Assembly (NCBI RefSeq): GCF_000383595.1
Contig: NZ_KB911581.1
Coordinates: 2,734,265-2,798,264 of the forward strand
DNA from: Streptomyces bottropensis ATCC 25435
Lineage (GTDB): Bacteria > Actinomycetota > Actinomycetes > Streptomycetales > Streptomycetaceae
Direction: 5' to 3'
DNA length: 64,000 bases
Shown: positions 8,800-17,634 of the stretch, piece by piece
Numbering within the stretch: position 1 is the stretch's first letter
How the letters are laid out: the number at the start of each line of letters is the position of its first letter
The notes under the pieces: model-generated
The model's database searches: none
Told to the model about the DNA's origin: nothing
Seen by the model: the letters and a program-made list of their open reading frames with translations, nothing else
Translations under genes and position numbers: made by a program

Positions 8800-9474
8800 A
8801 TGACCGCGATCCGACTGCTCCTCGTCGACGACGACCCCCTCGTGCGCGCCGGGCTCTCCTTCATGCTGGGCGGCGCCGACGACATCGAGATCGTCGGTGA
8901 GGGCGCCGACGGCGACGAGGTGGACGCCCTGGTCGACCGCACCCGACCCGACGTCGTCCTCATGGACATCCGGATGCCGACCGTGGACGGCCTCACGGCC
9001 ACCGAGCGGCTGTGCGCCCGCGCGGACGCGCCGCAGGTCGTCGTCCTCACCACCTTCCACGCCGACGACCAGGTCCTGCGCGCCCTGCGCGCGGGCGCCG
9101 CCGGCTTCGTCCTCAAGGACACCCCGCCCGCCGACATCGTCGAGGCGGTACGACGGGTCGCGGCCGGCGACCCCGTCCTCTCGCCCGCCGTCACCCGCCG
9201 GCTCATGGCCCACGCCGTCGGCGGCGCCCCCGACACCCGCCGCGGCGCCGCCCGTTCCCGCGTCGCCGTCCTCAACGACCGCGAACGCGCGGTCGCCGTC
9301 GCCGTCGGCCGGGGTGCCTCCAACGCCGAGATCGCCGGCGAACTCTTCCTGAGCGTCGCCACCGTCAAGACCCACGTCTCCCGCATCCTCGCCAAACTCG
9401 ACCTCAACAACCGGGTGCAGATAGCCCTGTTGACGTACGACGCGGGGCTCTTGGACGACGACGGGCACTCCTGA
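8800..9474 (+). CDS. LuxR/NarL-family response regulator
   Basis: A 224-residue regulator. The receiver domain has acidic residues D10/D11, phospho-acceptor D56 (VVLMDIRMP) and K106 (FVLKD). A C-terminal LuxR helix-turn-helix spans about residues 155-215 (LNDRERAVAVAVGRGASNAEIA through TVKTHVSRILAKL). ATG 8800 aligns with the usual receiver start. However, ATG 8728 lies eight bases after a TACGGT -10-like box and would give a 24-residue extension from a leaderless message. It probably pairs with the kinase at 5155. The P450 begins only 36 bp after the stop, so they may be co-transcribed. Confidence 0.9.
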   Translation: MTAIRLLLVDDDPLVRAGLSFMLGGADDIEIVGEGADGDEVDALVDRTRPDVVLMDIRMPTVDGLTATERLCARADAPQVVVLTTFHADDQVLRALRAGAAGFVLKDTPPADIVEAVRRVAAGDPVLSPAVTRRLMAHAVGGAPDTRRGAARSRVAVLNDRERAVAVAVGRGASNAEIAGELFLSVATVKTHVSRILAKLDLNNRVQIALLTYDAGLLDDDGHS

Positions 9475-9510
9475 GCCGGGCGGGGAGTTGGAGGGGCGAG
9501 GGGGGAAGTC

Positions 9511-10701
9511 ATGGGGCATGAGCATGTGATCGACCTGGGGGAGTACGGGCCGGGGTTCACCGAGAACCCGCACCCCGTCTACGCCGAACTGCGCGAGCGC
9601 GGCCCGGTGCACCGGGTCCGGCTGCCGAAGCACGACGCACACCACGAGGCCTGGCTCGTCGTGGGGTACGAGGAGGCGCGGGCGGCGCTCGCCGACCCCC
9701 GGCTGTCCAAGGACGGCTCGAAGATCGGGACGACGTTCCTCGACGAGGAGCTGATCGGCAAGTACCTGCTGGTCACCGACCCGCCCCAGCACACCCGGCT
9801 GCGGGGGCTGATCACCCGCGAGTTCACCGGCCGCCGGGTCGAGCGGCTGCGGCCCAGGGTCCAGGAGATCACCGACTCGCTGCTGGACGCGATGGTGCCG
9901 CGGGGTCGCGCCGACCTCGTGGAGTCGTTCGCGTACCCGCTGCCGCTCACCGTCATCTGCGAGCTGCTCGGTGTGCCCGAGATCGACCGGGCGGCCTTCC
10001 GCAAGCTGTCCACGGAGGCGGTGGCGCCGACCAGCGGTGAGAGCGAGTACGAGGCCATCCTGCAACTCGGCGTCTACCTCGGCGAGTTGATCGACGACAA
10101 GCGCTGCTCGCCGCCCGCCGACGACCTGCTGAGTGCCCTGATCCGGACGACCGACGAGGACGGCGACCGGCTGTCCCCCGCCGAACTGCGCGGCATGGCC
10201 TTCATCCTCCTCGTCGCCGGCCACGAGACCACGGTCAACCTCATCACCGGCGCCGTCCACGCCCTGCTCACCCATCCCGGGCAACTCGCCGAGGTGCGGG
10301 CCGACATGGACCTGGTCGACGCGGTCGTGGAGGAGACCCTGCGGCACGAGGGCCCGGTGGAGAACGCGACGTTCCGCTTCGCCGCCGTGCCGCTGGAGAT
10401 CGGGGGCACGGCCATTCCGGCGGGCGACTCGGTGCTGATCGGCCTGGCCGCCGCCGACCGCGACGACACCCGGTATCCCGCCCCCGACCGCTTCGACCTC
10501 CACCGCGACACGCGTGGCCACCTCGCCTTCGGCCACGGCATCCACTACTGCCTCGGCGCCCCGCTGGCCAGGCTGGAGGCCCGCGTCGCCCTCGGGGCTC
10601 TCTTGCGGCGCTGCCCCGACCTGGCCCTCGACGGCCCGCCGGGCGAGTGGCTGCCGGGCATGCTGATACGGGGGGTACGGAGCCTGCCGCTGCGCTGGTG
10701 A
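9511..10701 (+). CDS. Cytochrome P450 (CYP107/105-like)
   Basis: A 396-residue soluble bacterial P450. The I-helix oxygen-activation motif AGHETT is at about residues 236-241, the K-helix ExxR is EETLR at about 275-279, and the haem loop FGHGIHYCLGAPLAR has the thiolate ligand Cys347. It has a good ribosome-binding site (GGGGGAAG) and follows the response regulator closely. A ferredoxin and reductase are needed for activity, and none is nearby. The substrate is unknown. Downstream lies a terminator and repeat element shared with the convergent dehydrogenase gene. Confidence 0.92.
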   Translation: MGHEHVIDLGEYGPGFTENPHPVYAELRERGPVHRVRLPKHDAHHEAWLVVGYEEARAALADPRLSKDGSKIGTTFLDEELIGKYLLVTDPPQHTRLRGLITREFTGRRVERLRPRVQEITDSLLDAMVPRGRADLVESFAYPLPLTVICELLGVPEIDRAAFRKLSTEAVAPTSGESEYEAILQLGVYLGELIDDKRCSPPADDLLSALIRTTDEDGDRLSPAELRGMAFILLVAGHETTVNLITGAVHALLTHPGQLAEVRADMDLVDAVVEETLRHEGPVENATFRFAAVPLEIGGTAIPAGDSVLIGLAAADRDDTRYPAPDRFDLHRDTRGHLAFGHGIHYCLGAPLARLEARVALGALLRRCPDLALDGPPGEWLPGMLIRGVRSLPLRW

Positions 10702-10742
10702 GGGCGGGTTCCCGCCGAGTGGGGACAGCCCGGCCGGGGCGC

Positions 10743-10812
10743 TGAAGCTGAAGAGGCAGGGGCGCAGCCCCGCCGCTTCAGGGGCGCGGGGACTGCGCGA
10801 CAAGCCCTCACC
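10743..10812 (+). repeat. Structured intergenic repeat, copy A (terminator)
   Basis: TGAAGC (10743-10748) can pair with GCTTCA (10775-10780) around an inner hairpin GGGGC-GCA-GCCCC (10759-10771). The conserved tail GGGGCGCGGGGACTGCGCGA follows from 10781 and continues into CAAGCCC. The same arrangement recurs at about 12781, 33628 and 41781. It sits between convergent genes and probably terminates both. Confidence 0.7.
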
Positions 10813-10881
10813 GGACCCGCGGCCGCGCGACCCACGCAGGCCCCCCGGACGAAGCGGACCCCGCAGGCAGCAGGCCGACCG

Positions 10882-11892
10882 CTACTCCCGACCCCCCGCG
10901 ATCTCCCCGAGGTTCACGGGCCGGTGCTCCAGCCGGGACAGCTCGCACGCCTCGGCGACCCGCAGCGCCTGGAGTGCCTCACGCCCGTCGCACGGATTGG
11001 CCCGCTCCCCGCGCACCACCTCCACGAACGCGGCGATCTCGGCCTCGTAGGCGGCGGCGAAGCGCTCCAGGAAGCCGGTCCAGGGCTTGTCCGCCGGTGG
11101 TGGCCCCTTCGGCTCCGTGGACGCGACCGGCGTACGGTCGTCCAGGCCGACCACCACGGTGTCCAGCTCCCCGGCCAGCTCCAGCCGCACGTCGTACCCG
11201 GCACCGTTCACCCGTGCCGCCGTCGCCGTCACGAGCGTGCCGTCCTCCAGCGTGAGCACGGCGGCGGCGGTGTCCAGGTCGTGCGCCTCCCGGAACATCG
11301 GGTGCCCGGCGTCCGACCCGGTGGCGTACACCGTGGCGACCTCGCGCCCCGTCACCCACCGCACGATGTCGAAGTCGTGGATCAGGGTGTCCCGGTAGAT
11401 CCCGCCGGACACCGACAGATAGTGCGCGGGCGGCGGAGTCTGGTCGGCCGTGAGCGCGCGTACGGTGTGCAGCCGCCCGAGCCGGCCCGCGCGTACCGCC
11501 TCCCGCGCGGTGACATAGCCGGAGTCGAAGCGCCGCTGGAAGCCCATCTGCAGCACCGTCCCGGCCGCGTCGACCTCGGTCAGCGCGCTTAACGTGCTCG
11601 GCAGGTCCACGGCGACGGGCTTCTCGCAGAACACCGGGAGACCCGAGCGTGCTGCCCGACCGATCAGTTCGCCGTGGGCCGAGGTCGCGGCCGTTATGAC
11701 CACGGCGTCCACACCCCAGGTGAAGATCTCGTCCACTCCCGGCGCCACCGTCTCGCCGAGGCGATCCGCGAGGTCGTGGGCCCGGGCCGGATCGACGTCC
11801 GTGATGATCAGAGAGCCGACATCACGGTGGCGGCTGAGCGTGGTCGCGTGGAAAGTCCCGATGCGACCCGCGCCGATGAGTCCGATGCGCAT
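10882..11892 (-). CDS. Gfo/Idh/MocA dehydrogenase (inositol 2-dehydrogenase-like) with TTA codon
   Basis: A 336-residue NAD(P)-dependent oxidoreductase. The N-terminal Rossmann motif is IGLIGAGRIG, the family signature FCEKPVA is at about residues 92-98, and the catalytic-type lysine lies within it. A C-terminal alpha/beta domain follows with HDFDIVRW at about 175-182. This arrangement matches IolG-type myo-inositol or related sugar dehydrogenases. ATG 11892 is preferred over the TTG three codons earlier. Codon 101 (11592-11590) is TTA, the rare leucine codon read by the bldA tRNA, so expression may be developmentally limited. The divergent GntR gene and a palindrome between them suggest local control. 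Confidence 0.9.
   Translation of the reverse strand: MRIGLIGAGRIGTFHATTLSRHRDVGSLIITDVDPARAHDLADRLGETVAPGVDEIFTWGVDAVVITAATSAHGELIGRAARSGLPVFCEKPVAVDLPSTLSALTEVDAAGTVLQMGFQRRFDSGYVTAREAVRAGRLGRLHTVRALTADQTPPPAHYLSVSGGIYRDTLIHDFDIVRWVTGREVATVYATGSDAGHPMFREAHDLDTAAAVLTLEDGTLVTATAARVNGAGYDVRLELAGELDTVVVGLDDRTPVASTEPKGPPPADKPWTGFLERFAAAYEAEIAAFVEVVRGERANPCDGREALQALRVAEACELSRLEHRPVNLGEIAGGRE
11590..11592 (-). other. TTA leucine codon (bldA-dependent) in dehydrogenase gene
   Basis: In frame with ATG 11892, codon 101 reads TTA within the peptide PSTLSALTE. TTA codons are very rare in Streptomyces genes and require the bldA tRNA. Only one other was noticed in this window, at 53167. Confidence 0.85.
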
Positions 11893-11933
11893 GGGAAACA
11901 AAGTGGGGTCGTACCCGCCGCTGTGTCAATGCT

Positions 11934-11945
11934 TTGTCCGGACAA
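11934..11945. promoter_or_regulatory. Perfect palindrome TTGTCCGGACAA, candidate GntR operator
   Basis: TTGTCCGGACAA is a perfect 12-bp palindrome lying 42 bp before the dehydrogenase start and 50 bp before the GntR start. Its size and location suit a GntR/HutC-type dimer controlling both genes. A TACGCT -10 box at 11983-11988 precedes the GntR start by six bases. Confidence 0.6.
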
Positions 11946-11994
11946 CCGAACCACGCAACTTCCCGTCACCAGGCACCGGGGCTACGCTCGGCCC

Positions 11995-12759
11995 GTGCCG
12001 AAACCAGAAGAGGCTCCGACCGTGTCGCTCCAGCTCAGCGTCGACCGCAGCAGTCCGGTCCCGCTCTACTTCCAGCTGTCCCAGCAGCTGGAGGCGGCGA
12101 TCGAGCACGGCGAGCTGACTCCGGGCAGTCTGCTGGGCAACGAGATCGAGCTGGCCGCCCGCCTCGGCCTCTCCCGCCCGACCGTCCGCCAGGCCATCCA
12201 GTCCCTGGTCGACAAGGGTCTGCTCGTACGCCGCCGCGGCGTGGGCACCCAGGTCGTCCACAGCCAGGTCAAACGCCCCCTGGAACTGAGCAGCCTCTTC
12301 GACGACCTGGAGGCCGCCGGCCAGCGCCCGGCCACCCGCGTCCTCCTCAACACCACCGTCGCCGCCTCCGCCGAGGTCGCCGCGGCCCTGGCCGTCGCGG
12401 AGGGCGGCGAAGTCCACCGTATCGAGCGACTCCGTCTGGCCCACGGCGAACCCATGGCCTACCTCTGCAACTACCTCCCCGCCGACCTCATCGACCTCGA
12501 CTCCCCCCAGCTCGAAGCCACCGGTCTCTACCGCCTCATGCGCGCCGCGGGCATCACCCTGCACAGCGCCCGCCAGACCATCGGCGCGAAGGCGGCCGCC
12601 CCGGACGAGGCCGGCCGCCTGAGCGAACCCGAGGGCGCCCCCCTGCTCACCATGCAGCGCACCACCTTCGACGACACGGGCCGAGCGGTGGAATACGGCA
12701 CCCACATCTACCGGGCGTCCCGCTATTCGTTCGACTTCCAATTGCTGGTGAGGGCGTAG
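11995..12759 (+). CDS. GntR-family regulator (HutC/UTRA type)
   Basis: A 254-residue regulator. The winged helix-turn-helix is at about residues 18-85 (LLGNEIELAARLGLSRPTVR, then LVRRRGVGTQV) and a UTRA effector-binding domain spans about 105-250. GTG 11995 is chosen because it follows a TACGCT -10 box by six bases, indicating leaderless translation; the frame upstream is not coding-like. It probably senses a sugar or polyol-derived ligand and controls the divergent Gfo/Idh dehydrogenase, itself, or the downstream ROK kinase. The ligand is unknown. Confidence 0.9.
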   Translation: MPKPEEAPTVSLQLSVDRSSPVPLYFQLSQQLEAAIEHGELTPGSLLGNEIELAARLGLSRPTVRQAIQSLVDKGLLVRRRGVGTQVVHSQVKRPLELSSLFDDLEAAGQRPATRVLLNTTVAASAEVAAALAVAEGGEVHRIERLRLAHGEPMAYLCNYLPADLIDLDSPQLEATGLYRLMRAAGITLHSARQTIGAKAAAPDEAGRLSEPEGAPLLTMQRTTFDDTGRAVEYGTHIYRASRYSFDFQLLVRA

Positions 12760-12780
12760 GGAATGTCTTTCCGGCCCGCA

Positions 12781-12858
12781 GCGCCCCTGGGAAGGCGGCG
12801 CAGCCGCCGCGAAGGGGCGCGGGGAACTGCGCGACCGGCCCCCACTCACCCGCACCCG
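12781..12858 (+). repeat. Structured intergenic repeat, copy B (terminator)
   Basis: GCGCCCCT (12781-12788) pairs with AGGGGCGC (12813-12820), enclosing an inner GCGGC-GCA-GCCGC hairpin. The conserved tail GGGGAACTGCGCGACCGGCC follows at 12821-12840. It lies just after the GntR gene and probably ends its transcript. Confidence 0.75.
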
Positions 12859-12926
12859 AAAAACAACCCATGGCACCCCCCGCCCCCACGCCGCACCCAG
12901 CGGAGCGTTAAGGCAGAATCGGCCCG

Positions 12927-14072
12927 ATGAGCACTTACCGCGACTTCACCCACCGCGGCTCCGCGCGGGCCACCGTCCTGCGGACCGTGGGAACGCGAGA
13001 GCGCCGCTCCCATCTGACGGCCCCCCGCGTCCCCACCGTCGGTATCGACATCGGCGGCACGAAGGTGATGGCGGGCGTCGTGGACGCCGACGGCAACATC
13101 CTGGAGAAGCTCCGCACGGAGACCCCGGACAAGTCCAAGAGCCCCCAGGTCGTCGAGGACACCATCACGGAACTGGTCCTGGACCTCTCCGACCGGCACG
13201 ACGTGCACGCCGTCGGCATCGGCGCCGCCGGCTGGGTGGACGCGGAGCGCAACCGGGTCCTGTTCGCCCCCCACCTGTCCTGGCGCAACGAGCCGCTGCG
13301 CGACCGCCTCGCCGGCCGGCTCGCCGTCCCGGTCCTGGTCGACAACGACGCCAACGCCGCCGCCTGGGCGGAGTGGCGGTTCGGCGCCGGCCGCGACGAG
13401 GACCACCTGGTCATGATCACGCTGGGCACCGGCATCGGCGGCGCGATCCTGGAGGACGGCCAGGTCAAGCGCGGCAAGTTCGGTGTCGCGGGCGAGTTCG
13501 GCCATATGCAGGTCGTGCCCGGCGGCCACCGTTGCCCCTGCGGCAACCGCGGCTGCTGGGAGCAGTACAGCTCGGGAAACGCCCTGGTCAGAGAGGCGCG
13601 GGAGCTCGCGGCGGCCGACTCGCCGGTGGCGTACGGGATCATCGAGCACGTCAAGGGGAACATCGGGGACATCACCGGCCCGATGATCACCGAGCTGGCC
13701 CGTGAGGGCGACGCGATGTGCATCGAACTGCTCCAGGACATCGGCCAGTGGCTCGGCGTCGGCATCGCCAACCTCGCCGCCGCCCTCGACCCGTCCTGCT
13801 TCGTCATCGGCGGCGGTGTCTCGGCCGCCGACGACCTGTTGATCGGCCCCGCCCGGGACGCCTTCCGCCGCCACCTCACCGGCCGCGGCTACCGCCCCGA
13901 GGCCCGCATCGCGCGTGCCCAGCTGGGCCCCGAGGCCGGCATGGTGGGCGCCGCCGACCTCGCCAGACTCGTCGCCCGCCGCTTCCGCCGCGCCAACCGC
14001 CGCAGGGTGGAGCGCTACGAGCGCTACGCGCGGTACGTGGAGGCCCGCCGCACCACCCAGGACACCGCGTGA
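12927..14072 (+). CDS. ROK-family sugar kinase (glucokinase-like)
   Basis: A 381-residue kinase that would phosphorylate glucose or a related sugar with ATP in the cytoplasm. The phosphate-binding motif GIDIGGTKVMAG is at about residues 39-50, and the catalytic aspartate is in VDNDANAAAW (D141). The ROK zinc signature includes HRCPCGNRGCWEQ at about 201-213. It is longer than typical GlkA (about 315 residues) by an N-terminal leader of about 35 residues and a basic C-terminal tail rich in RR and YERYARY. The ATG follows a CAGAAT -10-like box by seven bases, suggesting a leaderless message. The next gene overlaps it by four bases. The substrate is not provable from sequence. Confidence 0.9.
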   Translation: MSTYRDFTHRGSARATVLRTVGTRERRSHLTAPRVPTVGIDIGGTKVMAGVVDADGNILEKLRTETPDKSKSPQVVEDTITELVLDLSDRHDVHAVGIGAAGWVDAERNRVLFAPHLSWRNEPLRDRLAGRLAVPVLVDNDANAAAWAEWRFGAGRDEDHLVMITLGTGIGGAILEDGQVKRGKFGVAGEFGHMQVVPGGHRCPCGNRGCWEQYSSGNALVREARELAAADSPVAYGIIEHVKGNIGDITGPMITELAREGDAMCIELLQDIGQWLGVGIANLAAALDPSCFVIGGGVSAADDLLIGPARDAFRRHLTGRGYRPEARIARAQLGPEAGMVGAADLARLVARRFRRANRRRVERYERYARYVEARRTTQDTA

Positions 14073-14650
14073 CCACCTCGGTGCCGCGCCAGGGCTCCTC
14101 CCCGGAGGAGCCGGAGCGGCCCGCGGAGGACCGCGGGCACCGCAACCGCCGCCGGGCGATCACCCTGGCGATCATCGTGCTGCTCATCGGCGTACCCGCC
14201 GGCTACCTGGTGATCTCCGCCAACCAGAGCCGCGACAGCGGCAAGGACAAGGAGGAGAAGTACTCGGCGACCGGCCTCACCGCCCACTGGCCCTCCCGGG
14301 TCCAGCAGCGCCTCTACCAGGTGCCGATCCCGCCGTACTCCAAGCACGTGGCGTACTACGAGACGAACAACTGGCGGACCAGCCGTCTCTACGTGCAGTT
14401 CTATACGAGCAACGAGGGTTTGGAGAGCTTCCTCGGCCAGGTCGGCGTCAGCACCGCAGACCTGAAGAAGGACAAGATCGCCATCAACGCCCGTGACCGG
14501 GGAATCGTCGGCTGGGACTTCACCGGCGTCGGCCCCTGGTACGGCCTCGTCAGCGACCGGAAGAACCCCGCGCCCACCCATGACATCGTCGTGAACCGGA
14601 CCAACCCGGACCATCCGATGGTGTATGTGGTCTCGCGAACCGTGCCCTGA
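14069..14650 (+). CDS. Single-pass membrane-anchored protein of unknown function
   Basis: A 193-residue protein translationally coupled to the ROK kinase through a GTGA overlap (14069-14072). A charged N-terminus (RGHRNRRR) precedes one membrane helix at about residues 31-49 (ITLAIIVLLIGVPAGYLVI). An extracytoplasmic domain of about 140 residues with many tyrosines and tryptophans follows. No lipobox and no known catalytic motif were seen. It is probably an exported, membrane-tethered domain. Its link to sugar phosphorylation rests only on operon position. Confidence 0.85.
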   Translation: MTTSVPRQGSSPEEPERPAEDRGHRNRRRAITLAIIVLLIGVPAGYLVISANQSRDSGKDKEEKYSATGLTAHWPSRVQQRLYQVPIPPYSKHVAYYETNNWRTSRLYVQFYTSNEGLESFLGQVGVSTADLKKDKIAINARDRGIVGWDFTGVGPWYGLVSDRKNPAPTHDIVVNRTNPDHPMVYVVSRTVP

Positions 14651-14738
14651 CCAGGGAGAATCCCGGTCCGGGCGCGCTCGCCCGCGGTCGCCGGCATCGA
14701 TTGTCGTACCCCGCCCGTAGAGTCGGAGACAGCTGATC

Positions 14739-14760
14739 GGAGCCGCACCAAGGCGGCTCC
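14739..14760. promoter_or_regulatory. Stem-loop in the leader of the SNF2 gene
   Basis: GGAGCCG (14739-14745) pairs with CGGCTCC (14754-14760) around an 8-nt loop, ending 15 bases before the GTG start of the helicase gene. It could act as a terminator of the upstream unit or affect translation initiation. Confidence 0.4.
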
Positions 14761-14775
14761 CGCGACCGAAGGCGG

Positions 14776-17634
14776 GTGACCGGACACATGGGGGACAGGG
14801 CTGCTCCCGAGGCCGGCACGGCCGTCCCCGCGCGGCCGGCCGTGCCCGTCCGGCTGGCCGCCGTCTTCCTCCCGGCGCCGCTGCCCCGCCACGGCCGGTT
14901 CGCGTTCTGGGACCCGGCGGGCGGCGAGCCGCCACCGGGAGACACCGAGGACCTCACGGTCGTACGACAGCACGGCACCGGAGCGCGCAGAGGCATCGTC
15001 CCCGCCCGGTACGTGACGGTCGGCGAAGCCCTCCCCCTGCTCACCGGCGCCCGGCGCGACCCCGCCGCCCACCCCGCCACGGCCTGCTGGGGCGCGGCCG
15101 CGCTGCACGCGCTGCGCCTGGTCGCCCGGGGGCGGCTGCTGCCGGGCCTGACCGCCGACGGGTACGACGCGTGGCGGGCGGGACCGCTCGACCCGGACGA
15201 CATCGCCCACCTCAGGGCCGTCGCCGCCGCACTGCCGTACGAGGGCCACGCTGTCCCACTGCCCGGCAAGGGCCCGCTGCGGCTGCCCGAACCGGAGCCC
15301 TTGCTGCGGTCCTTCCTGGACGCGGTCGCCGACACACTGCCGCGCGGCCCTGCCGCGCCGTACGTCTCCGGGAAACCGTTCGCCGCGCACGCCGGACAGC
15401 GGCTGCCGCAGGCCCGTGACTGGGCGGCCGAGGTCGCCGCCGGCATGGACGCGGGCGTACGCGTCTCCCTGCGGCTGGACTTGGCCGCGCACGACCTCTT
15501 CGACGACAGCGAAGGTGCCCTGCGGGCGGGCGCGGCGGTCGTCCAGGTGCACAGCCTCGCCGACCCCACCCTCGTCGTCGACGCCGCCGCGCTGTGGGCC
15601 GGGGACGCGGACGCGGCGTTCGGGCCCCGCGCACGCGTGGACGCCGCCCTCGCCGTCCGGCGCGCCGCCCGCGTCTGGCCGCCCCTGGACCGGCTCTGCG
15701 AACAGGACGTGCCCGACGTCCTCGCCCTGTCCGAGGACGAACTTTCCGACCTGCTCGGCGTCGCCGCGACCCGGCTCGGCGCGGCGGGCGTCGCCGTGCA
15801 CTGGCCCAGGGACCTGGCCCACGACCTGAGCGCCCGCGCCGAGGTACGCCCCGCACCCGGCTCCGCCACGGACGGCACCGGGTTCTTCGAGGGCGAGGAA
15901 CTGCTGCGCTTCCGCTGGCAGTTGGCGCTCGGCGGCGACCCGCTCACCGAGGCCGAGATGGACACCCTCGCCGAGGCCCACCGCCCGATCGTGCGCCTGC
16001 GCGACCAGTGGGTCCTCGTCGACCCCGCCCTCGTCCGCAAGGCCCGCAAACGCGAACTGGGCCTTCTCGACCCGGTGGACGCCCTGTCCGTGGCCCTCTC
16101 CGGCACCGCGGAGGTCGACGGGGAGACGGTGGAGGCCGTGCCGGTGGGCGCCCTGGCGGCCCTCCGCGACCGCCTGACGGCCGGCGTCGGCCCGGTCGAC
16201 CCGCCCCCGGGCCTGTCCGCCACCCTCCGCGACTACCAGCTCCGGGGCCTCGCCTGGCTGGACCTCATGACCTCCCTCGGGCTCGGCGGCTGCCTCGCCG
16301 ACGACATGGGCCTCGGCAAGACGATCACGGTCATCGCCCTCCATCTGCGCCGGGCCCGCCCCGAACCCACCCTGGTCGTCTGCCCCGCCTCCCTGCTGGG
16401 CAACTGGCAGCGCGAGATCGCCCGCTTCGCCCCCGGCGTGCCCGTGCGCCGCTTCCACGGCCCCGACCGCACCCTGGACGACCTCCACGGCGGCTTCGTC
16501 CTCACCACGTACGCCACCATGCGCTCGACGGCCCCGCGCCTGGCCCAGCAGGAGTGGGGCATGGTCGTCGCCGACGAGGCCCAGCACGTCAAGAACCCCT
16601 ACTCGGCGACGGCGAAGGCCCTGCGCACGATCCCGACCCCCGCGCGCGTCGCCCTCACCGGAACCCCGGTCGAGAACAACCTCTCCGAGCTGTGGGCCCT
16701 CCTCGACTGGACGACACCGGGGCTCCTCGGTCCGCTGAAGTCCTTCCGCGCCCGTCACGCCCGCGCCGTGGAGAACGGCGAGAACCCCGGCCACGACGAG
16801 GCCGTGACCCGTCTCGCCCGGCTCGTCCGCCCCTTCCTCCTGCGCCGCAAGAAGTCCGACCCGGGCATCGTCCCCGAACTCCCGCCCAAGACGGAGACCG
16901 ACCACCCCGTCCCCCTCACCCGCGAACAGGCCGCGCTGTACGAGGCCGTGGTCCGTGAGTCGCTGCTCGCCATCGAGACGGCGCAGGGCATCGCCCGCCG
17001 GGGCCTGGTCCTGAAACTGCTCGGAGCCCTCAAACAGATCTGCGACCACCCGGCGCTGTATCTCAAGGAGGAGCCGGGCAGCGCCACCGGAGACCGGTTC
17101 GCCGCCCGCTCCGGCAAACTGGCCCTGCTGGACGAGCTGTTGGACACGCTGCTCTCCGAGGACGGCTCCGCGCTGGTCTTCACCCAGTACGTCGGCATGG
17201 CCCGTCTGATCACCGCGCACCTCGCCGCCCGCGCCGTCCCGGTCGAGCTGCTGCACGGCGGCACACCGGTCAAGGACCGCGAACACATGGTGGACCGCTT
17301 CCAGAGCGGGGCGACCCCGGTGCTCGTCCTGTCCCTGAAGGCCGCCGGCACCGGACTGAACCTGACCCGCGCCGGTCATGTCGTCCACTTCGACCGCTGG
17401 TGGAACCCGGCTGTGGAGGAACAGGCCACCGACCGCGCCTACCGCATCGGCCAGACCCAGCCCGTCCAGGTGCACCGCCTCATCACCGAGGGCACCGTCG
17501 AGGACCGCATCGCCGAGATGCTGGAGTCCAAGCGGGCCCTCTCCGACGCCATCCTCGGCTCGGGCGAGGCGGCACTCACGGAGCTGACGGACCGGGAGCT
17601 GACCGACCTGGTGTCGTTGCGGAGGTCGGCGTGA
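14776..17634 (+). CDS. SNF2-family DEAD/DEAH-type ATPase (RapA/YwqA-like)
   Basis: A 952-residue Swi2/Snf2 double-stranded-DNA translocase. The N-terminal half is a SNF2-associated region. The ATPase core has motif I LADDMGLGKTITV at about residue 507, motif II DEAQH at about 600 and motif III LTGTPVENN. The C-terminal helicase lobe has LHGGTPVKDRE, LSLKAAGTGLNLT and WWNPAVEEQATDRAYRIGQ at about 875-893. All catalytic residues appear intact. GTG 14776 or ATG 14788 may be the start. The next gene, a SWIM zinc-finger protein, overlaps by four bases, as in the Bacillus ywqA/ywqB pair. A role in DNA repair, replication or transcription recycling is likely, but the specific process is unknown. Confidence 0.93.
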   Translation: MTGHMGDRAAPEAGTAVPARPAVPVRLAAVFLPAPLPRHGRFAFWDPAGGEPPPGDTEDLTVVRQHGTGARRGIVPARYVTVGEALPLLTGARRDPAAHPATACWGAAALHALRLVARGRLLPGLTADGYDAWRAGPLDPDDIAHLRAVAAALPYEGHAVPLPGKGPLRLPEPEPLLRSFLDAVADTLPRGPAAPYVSGKPFAAHAGQRLPQARDWAAEVAAGMDAGVRVSLRLDLAAHDLFDDSEGALRAGAAVVQVHSLADPTLVVDAAALWAGDADAAFGPRARVDAALAVRRAARVWPPLDRLCEQDVPDVLALSEDELSDLLGVAATRLGAAGVAVHWPRDLAHDLSARAEVRPAPGSATDGTGFFEGEELLRFRWQLALGGDPLTEAEMDTLAEAHRPIVRLRDQWVLVDPALVRKARKRELGLLDPVDALSVALSGTAEVDGETVEAVPVGALAALRDRLTAGVGPVDPPPGLSATLRDYQLRGLAWLDLMTSLGLGGCLADDMGLGKTITVIALHLRRARPEPTLVVCPASLLGNWQREIARFAPGVPVRRFHGPDRTLDDLHGGFVLTTYATMRSTAPRLAQQEWGMVVADEAQHVKNPYSATAKALRTIPTPARVALTGTPVENNLSELWALLDWTTPGLLGPLKSFRARHARAVENGENPGHDEAVTRLARLVRPFLLRRKKSDPGIVPELPPKTETDHPVPLTREQAALYEAVVRESLLAIETAQGIARRGLVLKLLGALKQICDHPALYLKEEPGSATGDRFAARSGKLALLDELLDTLLSEDGSALVFTQYVGMARLITAHLAARAVPVELLHGGTPVKDREHMVDRFQSGATPVLVLSLKAAGTGLNLTRAGHVVHFDRWWNPAVEEQATDRAYRIGQTQPVQVHRLITEGTVEDRIAEMLESKRALSDAILGSGEAALTELTDRELTDLVSLRRSA

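Noticed and set aside
8713..10803. Minus-strand open frame opposite the response regulator and P450
   Set aside because: It is antisense to two well-supported genes and has no domain.
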